Notes: generated by a model not told the origin, from the sequence alone. Counted from the first letter of the stretch, positions 1 through 7,927 are shown. The stretch is 39,470 nt of DNA from Chitinophagaceae bacterium (GCA_025449935.1 JANWIJ010000065.1:1-39470), one strand, 5' to 3'. A program made the numbers and translations.

Positions 1-126
1 ACCGGCTTACTTGCCCCTGAGCAATGACCTGCATCAGCCGGGTGCAAAGGTTTTGCTAAAGTGCTCCGTAAACCAGCCTGGCAATCCGGTAGGCAGGTTC
101 TTCGGCACGCATATTAGAAAACCCCA

Positions 127-145
127 TGTTGTGCGTTCCACAACA
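127..145. repeat. Short inverted repeat with a GTTGTGC core
   Basis: TGTTGTG (127-133) and CACAACA (139-145) form a 7-bp perfect inverted repeat around a 5-nt loop. The GTTGTGC heptamer at 128-134 also occurs at the attC-like site near 2408. It may be a remnant of the same kind of recombination site, but no longer arms were found. The rest of 1-181 shows no gene that I can support. Confidence 0.3.
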
Positions 146-181
146 GCTATTTTTTGCCTTCGCCATTGCAGTCGGGACATG

Positions 182-568
182 TTACAGGTCTCCGAAAAAT
201 GGAATCTTCCAAAATGGCATATATTCTGTCCAACCTAAAAAGAAAGAAAATAAAGCATGAATAAAGGGTGCCGACAGGAAACTTAATATCAGATATAAGA
301 TAGTCTGTTGCTTTTTAAATGCCAATAACAGGGGTGGAAGTAAAACGGTTAGCAGCATAGGTACGGGGTAGTAAAGCCACCAGGGCAGCCCCGAGGAGGC
401 GCCATACTTTCCGAATAGCATTCCAAAGACTACAACAAGCAGTGACAAGAGAAATATTTTATTCCTTTTTAACCTGAAATCATTTTTAGGCAGGACAATT
501 CTCACGATTAAGAAAAATATCGCCATGGATGCGACGATCATAACCGGGAAATGCCATTCTGTATTCAC
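182..568 (-). CDS. Hypothetical small integral membrane protein
   Basis: This 128-residue protein is mostly hydrophobic. Membrane segments lie at about residues 9-27, 39-55, 64-84 and 90-110, with a short charged loop after the first (KNDFRLKRNK). The C-terminus is aromatic and proline-rich (WTEYMPFWKIP). I do not recognise a family. The longest frame starts with GTG at 568; an in-frame ATG at residue 10 (541) is an alternative that would shorten the first helix. It stands alone, with 107 bp to the next gene upstream. It is likely an inner-membrane protein of unknown role. The product is real on the basis of its consistent membrane pattern, not homology. Confidence 0.6.
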   Translation of the reverse strand: MNTEWHFPVMIVASMAIFFLIVRIVLPKNDFRLKRNKIFLLSLLVVVFGMLFGKYGASSGLPWWLYYPVPMLLTVLLPPLLLAFKKQQTILYLILSFLSAPFIHALFSFFLGWTEYMPFWKIPFFGDL

Positions 569-675
569 AAGCCTGGTTTATAATGAGTAATTTCCTCGTC
601 GGTACAACGGGCAGGGCTTACTAATCCAGTAAGCGGGAAAACTTGTACTGCTACCTGCCATAAGCAAGAAGAAAT

Positions 676-1071
676 TTACAACTTTAGTCTTACTGATATT
701 GATGGATTAAACCGGAAACTTACAGCATGGTGAATAGTTGGAGTGTTTTCAAACTTAAAAAACACGGAAGCCTGCTTTGCTTTTCTTTTATTTATCCCGG
801 AAGCAATAAAAAAAGGAATACTGGCTGCCTGGGACAGCAGGCCGGCGCCAAACAGGAAAAGACCGGCATTCCCCTTTTGATAGGCGATAGCGCCAGCAAT
901 TTCCAGCACAACACCCCCGCCCGCCAATATCCAGGCCGTGACTTTCTGGTTTTTACTTTTTTGAAGGTAGTCTTGTTTTGTAAAAGTCTGGTTGGGGTTT
1001 GTTTGCTGACTGGCAGAAATTGTTGAAAGAACCAGCAGCATGGTGCAAAGCGTAATTAGTTTCATAACCAT
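676..1071 (-). CDS. Hypothetical exported/membrane protein
   Basis: This 131-residue protein has an N-terminal signal-peptide-like segment (MKLITLCTMLLVLSTISASQ) followed by a polar stretch. Two hydrophobic stretches come next, at about residues 45-64 (AWILAGGGVVLEIAGAIAYQ) and 69-91. The C-terminus alternates polar and hydrophobic residues (FRFNPSISVRLKL), like a short beta-strand ending in an outer-membrane-type motif. The ATG at 1071 is followed two codons later by a second ATG (1065), which gives the more typical signal peptide start. No family was recognised. Such small proteins of two glycine-rich helices after a signal peptide are common in Bacteroidota and mostly uncharacterised. The 264-bp gap upstream (1072-1335) holds no gene that I can support. 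Confidence 0.55.
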   Translation of the reverse strand: MVMKLITLCTMLLVLSTISASQQTNPNQTFTKQDYLQKSKNQKVTAWILAGGGVVLEIAGAIAYQKGNAGLFLFGAGLLSQAASIPFFIASGINKRKAKQASVFFKFENTPTIHHAVSFRFNPSISVRLKL

Positions 1072-1335
1072 TTGTTTTACTCAAATGAAAAAGAAACGAC
1101 AAATATTCAAAGCAAGAGGCAGGCCTTGGCGATGTGGGAGCATTTGAAAACCGTCAGCCTGTAACCGCTGTTAAATTTATAATTAAAAGTTCATTGTATG
1201 TCCAAAATTTCAAGTTGCTTTTCAAGCCCAAACTGAAGACTGGCTTTACTTTTAGCTGACGATTGCCGGGACTGCCCGGTGACATAAAACCCCCTGTTGC
1301 GGGAAGTGTGCAGGCAATAACTTATGTTGTTCATC

Positions 1336-2424
1336 TTATTTCCTAATCCTGTTCCTGACCTCATCAACTATGAATTTAATAGCGCTTGAAGGAAAGGGTG
1401 AAACACAGCTAACATTTATCTCGCAAAGTGTATATTTTTCAACAGCTGTTGGGCTATTTATTTTATTGATAAAAAAATCAGCATCCCATATAACCGGCAT
1501 CATGTCTTCTGTGATAGATAAATTGTTCCGTAATTGGAACACCCAGCTGGTTTCCATTATTTCTTTTAAATCGCTAAATAAACCACAATTTTCTGTAAAA
1601 TAATACCTCTTGCCTGGTGGAAAATGAGTTTGTGTGTTATAGTTTTTTAGTTCATAAAGCGCATTAATCTCCTGGTAGCCGAAACCAGCAACTTTTGTTC
1701 CTGATAAATAACATCTCACCATACCGTTAATGGTATTTTCGTTCCATTCCTGGTCTATTAGCAATCCGTTATTTGAAAAGAAAGGTTTAAACGCAGTATT
1801 AAATTCACTCCATGAAAGCGTTCTTTCTTCATTGCCCGCTATAGCATGAACTAATGTTACTGCATCAGCCGATTTATAAATAATTTTATATACCCCATTT
1901 CCTCCGTTGCCCCGGTATTGTTTCAATACTCTTATTCCAGCTCCTAGCAAAGACGCATGAAATCGTTTAACAAAGTCTTCATGGGTTGTATACATTTTTA
2001 TATCTCCTCCCCAATCCATATCCTTTGTCTTATATAATATATCCTTTGTTCCCATTTTTATGATTATGTCAGGATGTGTGGAAACAAAGCAACCCTTTTC
2101 AGAAATTTCTGCTAATAGTAAATCAAGCTTCTTTCTGTCTCTTCCCTGTTCAATGGGATTTACCCAAACCAGGACAGCCCCAAATTTGAGAAGGTCAGTG
2201 CGTAACTTGTCAGCTAAGCCATCATTATATAAAACTGATTTAACGTTGAACCCATCGGAAGAAAAAGAACTTGCCAGGTCTTTATATTTCTCTTCCGTTA
2301 GAGCATCCCTGCCTGAATTGATGTCACCATGAATCAGTATAGCTACATCATCTGATTTCAAAATGGTTTGGCGTTTTTTAAAGTGACCAAATCTCAAAAC
2401 ATATTTCGCACAACGTTGAAGCAT
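1336..2424 (-). CDS. Cj0069-like conserved hypothetical protein (ATP-grasp-like)
   Basis: The protein opens with a strand and loop typical of the Cj0069-like hypothetical family (DDVAILIHGD). A central segment follows (FHASLLGAGIRVLKQYRGNGGNGVYKI) that resembles the glycine-rich nucleotide-binding part of ATP-grasp enzymes, then an acidic C-terminal part (DADFF, LCEINVSCVSPFP) like ATP-grasp metal-binding strands. This is family recall, not a search result. The start is uncertain. The frame is open to a TTG at 2484, and ATG 2424 is the only in-frame ATG near the family N-terminus, but both lie inside the palindrome at 2407-2500. If that palindrome is a recombination site, translation more likely starts at TTG 2397 or TTG 2361 (just before KSDDVAIL). 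The gene is visibly A+T-richer than the core genes to the right. Confidence 0.65.
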   Translation of the reverse strand: MLQRCAKYVLRFGHFKKRQTILKSDDVAILIHGDINSGRDALTEEKYKDLASSFSSDGFNVKSVLYNDGLADKLRTDLLKFGAVLVWVNPIEQGRDRKKLDLLLAEISEKGCFVSTHPDIIIKMGTKDILYKTKDMDWGGDIKMYTTHEDFVKRFHASLLGAGIRVLKQYRGNGGNGVYKIIYKSADAVTLVHAIAGNEERTLSWSEFNTAFKPFFSNNGLLIDQEWNENTINGMVRCYLSGTKVAGFGYQEINALYELKNYNTQTHFPPGKRYYFTENCGLFSDLKEIMETSWVFQLRNNLSITEDMMPVIWDADFFINKINSPTAVEKYTLCEINVSCVSPFPSSAIKFIVDEVRNRIRK

Positions 2425-2500
2425 TGGCGATGGGGCGATACCTGCCTGCCGGCAGGCAGGTTCGTTAAGCCGCCATATTGCCAATGCAATGTTGTGTGCC
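2407..2500 (-). repeat. attC-like imperfect palindrome
   Basis: The outer arms are imperfectly complementary over about 30 bp: 2407-2437 begins CGCACAACGTTG and the reverse complement of 2471-2500 begins GGCACACAACATTG. They share CACAAC, TTG, CATTGGC and GGCG blocks, with a 3-nt unpaired insertion and several mismatches. A perfect 20-bp palindrome forms the tip. The outermost conserved triplets are AAC and GTT. Total size, imperfect arms, extra-helical bases and AAC/GTT ends all match the architecture of integron attC sites. The core is GTTGTGY rather than the textbook GTTRRRY, so the identification is an inference. No integrase gene is in the window. Confidence 0.5.
2441..2460. repeat. Perfect 20-bp GC-rich palindrome
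   Basis: CCTGCCTGCC is followed immediately by its exact reverse complement GGCAGGCAGG, with no loop. It forms the tip of the attC-like structure and is far richer in G+C than the flanking sequence. Peptides translated from this motif (such as ACRQAG) recur, from memory, as odd insertions in predicted proteins of environmental Bacteroidota, which suggests a dispersed repeat. That recollection needs a database search. Confidence 0.75.
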
Positions 2501-2511
2501 GTACATTTCTG

Positions 2512-3912
2512 TCAATATTTTGCTTTTACACTATTGGAAAAGCTACCTGAACTTTTGTTGCCTTTATAGCTAATCTTTACTCGGTATTCTTTGCCTTGTT
2601 CAAGTTTGTCGGCATGAACTATAAGTGAGTTCAGTCCTTGTTTTGCTGACGATTTTAGTTGTCCGAGTGCTTTGTTGGTGTCAAAACCCTGGATTTCTAT
2701 TTCAACGTCCGCTTTGTCGACAAAATAGATGATTACTTCAACTTCGTTTTTCGACTTGCTAATGATGTCTCTGATGTTGTTCTCGGTTGTGATGTATGTT
2801 CTTTCTCTTTTCTTGCCTTTTTCAACTCCTTTGATTTTGGTGTATGTAATTATTCCCTGAACATTTCCAAATTCAATGAATGGCATAGGAAAGAATGGCA
2901 AAATGAAATATCTGTACGGGTCATTGGCTTTTGCCTGAACGATTTTTGAATAAGTGTTGGCTCCAACCGTATCAATAGTTACTCCTTGTAAAAAGAACTC
3001 TTTGCTTCCGTTGTTGTCAACAAGTTTAAGTTCAGTTTTGTGGTTCTTGAACGGCACAAATTGATAGCCTACGTTGTAGCCACTATCTGCCATAGAAACC
3101 AAAAAATCTTCGGGATTATCTTTAGAGCCGCTCAAATAATTGTAGCCTTCTATTTCCAACTTCAGTGCTTTGGTGTTATTTACAGTTGTGTCACCTAAGT
3201 ACTTTATATTTTTAAACTGCTTGTCTTCATATTCAGCAAGGTTTGTTGTATCGTTATACCATTTTCTTCTGTAGAACAGTTGTATTTCGTCGCCCTTTTG
3301 AATGTCGAACTTTGTTGACGCCTGGTAACTGTTTTTCAGTCCTTTAGTGATGTCATTATAATTGTCACCAAAAAGCTGCTTCGTATAAAACTGTCCATTG
3401 CTTGAAACCGCAACCGTCTGCAAGTCTGGAATAATTACAACATAGATTTCTGAATTGTCTTTCTGGTAATATCTTCTTGGTGTTTTTTCTGTCGGAATTA
3501 AACTGTCTTTTGGAAAACTATTTCGAGTTTCCATAAATTCCAATAAAACTTGTGTCGGTTTGCCGAAAAATATGGCTTGTTGCTCTTTCGCAGTTTGGTA
3601 GTTTATCTTATGAACTGTGTTTAGCTTATTGTCAAGCAACGTATAAAGTCCGTCTGCAAACGCTTCATAATAAGTTATTGAATTGTGCTTGTCTGAATAG
3701 TCTGTAAAATCTTCGGTTTGGATTTTCTTAAACTTAATGCTATTTATAATCGTGTCAGACAGGTCGCTCCTTGTTTGAAGTCCAATGAACTTATTTTTCT
3801 TGTCAAAGTAGGTGGCACGAACATAAAGTTTTGAATTAGAAAGTTCACTTCGTGTCTGTCCGAAAGTAGAAATGGTGCAAAGCAGTGAGATGGTTAGTAA
3901 TATTTCTTTCAT
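2512..3912 (-). CDS. Hypothetical secreted protein, putative cassette gene
   Basis: This 466-residue protein has a signal peptide at residues 1-19 (MKEILLTISLLCTISTFGQ) with a probable cleavage after the Gln-rich end. The mature part is polar and beta-strand-like. It contains YRRKWYND, GYNYLSG and a C-terminal segment with a fibronectin-like feel (HADKLEQGKEYRVKISYKG). The start at 3912 is preferred over the upstream frame start at 3963, because the signal peptide begins exactly there and the upstream part lies across the GTTGTGT core. No family was recognised and no enzyme motif was seen. It is likely periplasmic or surface-exposed. Base composition is A+T-richer than nadA and the genes beyond, consistent with later acquisition. 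Confidence 0.65.
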   Translation of the reverse strand: MKEILLTISLLCTISTFGQTRSELSNSKLYVRATYFDKKNKFIGLQTRSDLSDTIINSIKFKKIQTEDFTDYSDKHNSITYYEAFADGLYTLLDNKLNTVHKINYQTAKEQQAIFFGKPTQVLLEFMETRNSFPKDSLIPTEKTPRRYYQKDNSEIYVVIIPDLQTVAVSSNGQFYTKQLFGDNYNDITKGLKNSYQASTKFDIQKGDEIQLFYRRKWYNDTTNLAEYEDKQFKNIKYLGDTTVNNTKALKLEIEGYNYLSGSKDNPEDFLVSMADSGYNVGYQFVPFKNHKTELKLVDNNGSKEFFLQGVTIDTVGANTYSKIVQAKANDPYRYFILPFFPMPFIEFGNVQGIITYTKIKGVEKGKKRERTYITTENNIRDIISKSKNEVEVIIYFVDKADVEIEIQGFDTNKALGQLKSSAKQGLNSLIVHADKLEQGKEYRVKISYKGNKSSGSFSNSVKAKY

Positions 3913-4049
3913 TTTAGGGTGTCGTCTTGTATGGCACACAACACTTAAATATACGATAGTCAAGCGGCCAGTAAAAAAAGTAGAAATTGAGATTCAACTT
4001 GTTGCCATTCGCCTTGTTTATTGCAATTACAGCAAGCCAAACCATTTTC

Positions 4050-5069
4050 TCACAACCCGGCCGCCTTGCTGATCTCCAGCATCCGGTCAATCGGTCTTTT
4101 AGCAGCCAGCCGCAATTCCTCGTCCATAAAAATAGCCGGCGTTTCATACTCCATGCAGAGATATATTTTCTCCAGGGTGTTCCGCTTCATGTGCGGGCAA
4201 TCATTACAGGCGCAGCTGTTATTGGGCGGCGCGGGGATAAATGTTTTTTCCGGCGAAGCCTTCATCATCTGGTGCAGGATACCCGTCTCCGTGGCCACGA
4301 TATATGCCTGCGAAGAATCTGTTTGTGTATACTTCAGCAGGCCCGTAGTGGAACCAATAAAGTCCGCCAGCCGCAGGATGGGATCCTCGCATTCGGGATG
4401 GGCGATTAGTTTGGCTTCGGGATGCCGCACTTTTAATTTCGTTATTTTTTCCAGGCTGAATATCTCGTGCACCATACAAGCTCCGTTCCAGAGTACCATA
4501 TCCCTTCCTGTAACCTTGCTGATATAAGCCCCCAGGTTTTTATCCGGCGCGAAAATTATTTTTTGCTCTTTCGGAAAACTTTCCACGATGATCTTTGCAT
4601 TGCTGCTGGTACAAATCACATCACTCAGCGCTTTGATACCGGCGCTGCAGTTGATATAACTCACCACCACATGCCCCGGGTGCTGCTCTTTGAATCGTTT
4701 GAACAGGGGAGGCGGGCAGCTGTCGCTGAGTGAACAACCGGCTTTCAGATCCGGAATCACCACTTTTTTGGAAGGGTTCAGTATCTTGGCTGTTTCAGCC
4801 ATGAAGTGGACCCCGGCGAAAACGATCATGTCGGCTGTTGTTTTTTCCGCCTGTTGGGCCAACCCCAGGCTATCCCCGATATAATCCGCCACATCCTGGA
4901 TATCCGGCTCCTGGTAGTAATGCGCCAGTATCACGGCATTTTTTTCCTTCTTCAACCGCTCTATCTCCGCGAATAGATCCAGCGTTGGATCCAAGTTAAT
5001 ATCGAGGAACCCGTTGATGGCAAGATTTTCTTTGGCGGCAGGCAGGCTTGTGGAAGTGTCGTTGTTCAT
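4050..5069 (-). CDS. nadA: Quinolinate synthase NadA
   Basis: NadA condenses iminoaspartate with dihydroxyacetone phosphate to make quinolinate in de novo NAD synthesis, using a [4Fe-4S] cluster. From the ATG at 5069 the protein has 339 residues, the usual length. Diagnostic segments are AVILAHYYQ (45-53), [10 protein letters not shown] (65-74), [12 protein letters not shown] (86-97), [13 protein letters not shown] (106-118), WNGACMVHE (194-202) and CNDCPHM (288-294). The cluster ligands are probably C112, C198 and C291. A frame extension to 5123 exists, but MNNDTS fits the family start better. nadB and nadC are not adjacent. The upstream region is the candidate replication origin, and the promoter must lie inside its A+T-rich edge. 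Confidence 0.95.
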   Translation of the reverse strand: MNNDTSTSLPAAKENLAINGFLDINLDPTLDLFAEIERLKKEKNAVILAHYYQEPDIQDVADYIGDSLGLAQQAEKTTADMIVFAGVHFMAETAKILNPSKKVVIPDLKAGCSLSDSCPPPLFKRFKEQHPGHVVVSYINCSAGIKALSDVICTSSNAKIIVESFPKEQKIIFAPDKNLGAYISKVTGRDMVLWNGACMVHEIFSLEKITKLKVRHPEAKLIAHPECEDPILRLADFIGSTTGLLKYTQTDSSQAYIVATETGILHQMMKASPEKTFIPAPPNNSCACNDCPHMKRNTLEKIYLCMEYETPAIFMDEELRLAAKRPIDRMLEISKAAGL

Positions 5070-5126
5070 CACCAGGCTTTTTTTCAATGGAGCAATATTC
5101 AACCAACTCCAGCGATTTTTCAAAAC

Positions 5127-5545
5127 AAAATTTTTTAAACCCTGTATTAATACAATAATAGTATTAATATATATTTATAAAAAAGAGTTTATTATTATTA
5201 CAGCTGTGGATTCGTGGAAAACTCTTTTGCTTTATTCCCTGCAAAGTTATCGATTTGTGGTTATGCACATTAACGGCAGTGGAATCCACAGGTAGATTTA
5301 GCAACAGCCCTGTATTCCATAGGTATTATCCACAGCGCTGTGCATTACCGGGAAGGATAACTATTTTTCATTTTTTCAAAATCCGGGTGTGCACAGTTGC
5401 CGCATAAACCGTGAATTACCTACACCCATAATGAGTGCTGGTTGCTTTTCACCATTTGGGCTCCATGAATACTCTTTTATATTAACGTTCCACAGCGGGT
5501 TATACACAGCTATTGTAATCTGTTCACAAGCTTCCGGGGATAAAT
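5127..5545. other. Candidate replication origin (oriC)
   Basis: This is the largest gene-free stretch of the window (5070-5638). At 5127-5200 only 8 of 74 bases are G or C, which would suit a DNA unwinding element. Beside it is a cluster of DnaA-box-like 9-mers. TTATCCACA at 5326-5334 is a perfect match, and TTATGCACA (5261-5269) and TTATACACA (5500-5508) each have one mismatch. Two-mismatch copies include 5205-5213, 5282-5290, 5256-5264, 5339-5347 and 5535-5543. The five genes to the left read leftward and the first three to the right read rightward, as expected for leading-strand genes around an origin. dnaN lies 11 kb away. Evidence is pattern-based only; GC skew was not computed. Confidence 0.55.
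5205..5290. repeat. Inverted pair CTGTGGATTC / GAATCCACAG
   Basis: CTGTGGATTC (5204-5213) recurs as its exact reverse complement GAATCCACAG (5282-5291). Both are two-mismatch DnaA-box relatives and flank the TTATGCACA copy. They could be weak initiator-binding sites in the candidate origin. Confidence 0.4.
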
Positions 5546-5638
5546 AGTGGGGCCGGGACTTGATCCGGGTTATTCTTTGACCTGGAAATGCTATAAATAA
5601 GAAAGACCTAATTTTAAAGCCTCAAAAAAAATTGTCAT

Positions 5639-7798
5639 ATGAATCATCTGAAACACCTGCTGGTTGGTTTTTGTTTATTGATAGGGTCATTGGTTAAGGC
5701 GGACGAGGGAATGTGGCTCCCGCTCCTGCTACAGAAAATGAACGAGCAGCACATGAAAAGCCTGGGCATGAAGATCAGCGCCAAAGACATCTATAATATT
5801 AATACCGGCAGTTTAAAAGATGCCATCGTCAGTTTTGGAGGTTTCTGTACCGGCGAAGTGATCTCTTCAAAAGGCCTGGTGCTTACCAATCACCACTGCG
5901 GGTTTGATGTGGTGCAAAATCATTCTACCCTTGAACATAATTATATCCGGGATGGGTTCTGGGCGAAAAATAACGGGGAGGAGATCCCGGAAAAAGGATT
6001 GTTTGTAACGTTTATTGTACGGATAGAAGATGTGACCAAACAGGCGCTCAGTGGTGTATCGGTTACGATGAGTGAGAGCGAAAGACAGTCGGCAATCGAC
6101 AGGAATATCGCGGAACTGAGAAAGAACATAAAAAAAGAAAGCTACCAGGAAAATTTTGTCCGTGGTTTTTTTGAAGGCAACCAGTATTATTTATTTGTAA
6201 CGGAAACTTACAGGGATGTGCGCCTGGTGGGAGCCCCGCCGGCCGCGATCGGGAATTTTGGAAAAGACACGGACAACTGGATGTGGCCACGCCATACCGG
6301 TGATTTTTCGATGTTCCGCATCTATGCCGGCAAAGACAACAAGCCGGCTGAGTATGCCGCTGATAATGTTCCTTATGTTCCCAAACGCTCCTTGTCTATT
6401 TCACTGGACGGTGTAAAAGAAGGAGACTTCACGCTGGTATTTGGTTTTCCGGGCAGAACAATGGAATACCTGCATTCTTCCGCGGTAGATCAAACTGTGC
6501 GGGTAAACGACCCGGTAAAAATTGCTATCCGGGATAAAGCACTGGCCGTGATCGACGACTTTATGCGGAAAGATGAAACCATTAAGATCCAGTATGCTTC
6601 CAAGTATGCAGGCATCAGTAATTCCTGGAAAAAATGGCAGGGTGAAGTGCTCGGGTTAACCCAGACCAACGCGGTGGCGAAAAAGAAAATATACGAAGCG
6701 GAATTTCAAAAAAGAGTGAATGCCAGCCCGGCATGGGCCAAACAATATGGTTCACTGTTGGGGGACCTGGAATCAGCATATGCCGAGCTGGAACCGCTCG
6801 GCCGCTCCAGGGATTATTTCAACGAGATTATCAGCCGGATCGAACTGTTCACCATGGCCGCCCAGCTGAACAATGCCCTTAATGCGCAGGGAAAAAATAA
6901 TTATGATGCAACGCTGGCCCGGACAAAAGAAAGACTCAGGGACCTTTATAATGAATACAATCCCGAAGTAGACAAGAAACTTTTTGCCGTGCTGATGGAA
7001 ATGTTTTACAAAGATCAGCCCAACGAAAAAATGCCCGCGGAGTTTACGCAGCGGGCCAAAGAATCCGATTTTGACTTTGCAAAAATGGCAGAGCAGCTTT
7101 TCAAAGAAACCGACCTGGATGACGGCGAAATAATATTAAAAGCACTGGAAACCGATCCCGCAGCTTTGCTGGCAAAGCATAAGACCGATAAAGCCAACGA
7201 AGTTTACCTCGCACTCGTGACTGGTTTTTCCGCCAATACTTCAGGTAAACTGAATGAAGTGCAGGGCAGGATCAACAAGCTGCAAAGAACCTATATGCAG
7301 GCACAGATGGATGTTTTTAAAGAAAAGAAATTTTATCCCGATGCAAACAGCACGCTCCGGGTTACCTATGGCAATGTAAAAGGATACAACCCGCGGGACG
7401 CTGTCCGGTTTGATTATTATACCTACCTCGACGGGTTAATGGACAAATACAAACCGGGCGACTATGAATTTGACGTCCCGGAGAAATTGCGCACCCTGTA
7501 TCAAAACAAAGACTACGGCCCTTACGGCAGCAACGGGAAGATGCCGGTTTGTTTTATAGCCATGAACCATACCACCGGCGGAAATTCCGGAAGCCCGGCT
7601 TTGGATGCTTATGGCAACCTGGTGGGCCTGAATTTTGACCGGGTTTGGGAAGGAACGATGAGCGATATAAATTATGATCCTTCTATTTGCCGGAACATTA
7701 TGGTAGATATCCGTTATGTATTATTTATTGTGGACAAATATGCCGGGGCCGGGCACCTGGTAAAAGAGATGAAACTGGTACACCCGAAAAAGAAATAA
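5639..7798 (+). CDS. Family S46 dipeptidyl-peptidase, DPP11-like (Asp/Glu-specific)
   Basis: Exported serine exopeptidase that removes N-terminal dipeptides from peptides in the periplasm, part of amino-acid scavenging in Bacteroidota. The protein has 719 residues, the family size, with a signal peptide of about 21 residues before ADEGMWLP. The catalytic triad is visible: His in TNHHCGFD (H86), Asp in GDFSMF (D222) and Ser in TGGNSGSP (S650). Residue 668 in NFDRVWEGT is arginine, 18 residues after the catalytic serine. Porphyromonas DPP11 has Arg673 and Ser655 with the same spacing; that arginine selects acidic P1 residues, while DPP7 has Gly there. It is the first gene right of the candidate origin and is followed by a strong terminator, so it is probably monocistronic. 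Confidence 0.92.
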   Translation: MNHLKHLLVGFCLLIGSLVKADEGMWLPLLLQKMNEQHMKSLGMKISAKDIYNINTGSLKDAIVSFGGFCTGEVISSKGLVLTNHHCGFDVVQNHSTLEHNYIRDGFWAKNNGEEIPEKGLFVTFIVRIEDVTKQALSGVSVTMSESERQSAIDRNIAELRKNIKKESYQENFVRGFFEGNQYYLFVTETYRDVRLVGAPPAAIGNFGKDTDNWMWPRHTGDFSMFRIYAGKDNKPAEYAADNVPYVPKRSLSISLDGVKEGDFTLVFGFPGRTMEYLHSSAVDQTVRVNDPVKIAIRDKALAVIDDFMRKDETIKIQYASKYAGISNSWKKWQGEVLGLTQTNAVAKKKIYEAEFQKRVNASPAWAKQYGSLLGDLESAYAELEPLGRSRDYFNEIISRIELFTMAAQLNNALNAQGKNNYDATLARTKERLRDLYNEYNPEVDKKLFAVLMEMFYKDQPNEKMPAEFTQRAKESDFDFAKMAEQLFKETDLDDGEIILKALETDPAALLAKHKTDKANEVYLALVTGFSANTSGKLNEVQGRINKLQRTYMQAQMDVFKEKKFYPDANSTLRVTYGNVKGYNPRDAVRFDYYTYLDGLMDKYKPGDYEFDVPEKLRTLYQNKDYGPYGSNGKMPVCFIAMNHTTGGNSGSPALDAYGNLVGLNFDRVWEGTMSDINYDPSICRNIMVDIRYVLFIVDKYAGAGHLVKEMKLVHPKKK

Positions 7799-7840
7799 AC
7801 ACCCATTACCGCTCACCCGGGTAACCGGGGACAAACCCTT

Positions 7841-7867
7841 AAAATGCCCGCCAAACGGGCATTTTTT
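7841..7867 (+). terminator. Rho-independent terminator after the S46 peptidase
   Basis: AAAATGCCCG (7841-7850) pairs perfectly with CGGGCATTTT (7856-7865) around a CCAAA loop. A run of six T follows (7862-7867). The A-rich 5' side makes it plausible in both directions, but only the S46 gene reads into it. Confidence 0.85.
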
Positions 7868-7891
7868 ATGGATTTTCCACAGTTTTTCCCC

Positions 7892-7899
7892 TATTTTTG
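7892..7899 (+). promoter_or_regulatory. Probable -7 promoter element of the PpiD-like gene
   Basis: TATTTTTG matches the Bacteroidota -7 consensus TAnnTTTG at every position and lies 29 bp before the start codon, between a terminator and the gene. A clear TTTG -33 element was not found about 20 bp upstream, so this is a partial match only. Confidence 0.45.
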
Positions 7900-7927
7900 C
7901 CATCCTTTTTAAATACAGGAAACGACT

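Larger units (their letters stand above)
2414..3941 (-). mobile_element. Putative integron-type gene cassette
   Basis: On the minus strand a GTTGTGT core (3942-3936) lies 24 bp before the start codon of the 2512-3912 gene. A GTTGTGC core (2414-2408) closes the palindrome that follows the gene. Exchange between G and TT at both cores would excise about 1.53 kb carrying one gene plus its 3' palindrome, which is the standard cassette layout. The 15-mer TGTTGTGTGCCgTAC at 2490-2504 recurs inverted, with one mismatch, at 3929-3943. The gene content is A+T-rich and of unknown function, as is common in cassettes. No integrase and no second full palindrome were seen, so this may be a solitary or degraded cassette. 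Confidence 0.4.

Noticed and set aside
136-181. Minus-strand string CPDCNGEGKK followed by a stop, resembling one DnaJ-type zinc motif
   Set aside because: It has no start or other CxxCxGxG repeats and is out of frame with the neighbouring gene; a single motif is not enough.
1257-1285. CCGGG-ACTG-CCCGG inverted repeat
   Set aside because: Five-base arms, no adjacent T run and no gene context that supports a terminator or operator.
3987-4527. Plus-strand frames of 140 and 168 codons over nadA
   Set aside because: They are shadows on the opposite strand of nadA, with no coherent domain.
5139-5200. The A+T tract as a promoter only
   Set aside because: It surely includes nadA control signals, but its length and the DnaA-box cluster beside it are better explained by an origin; no single promoter match stood out.
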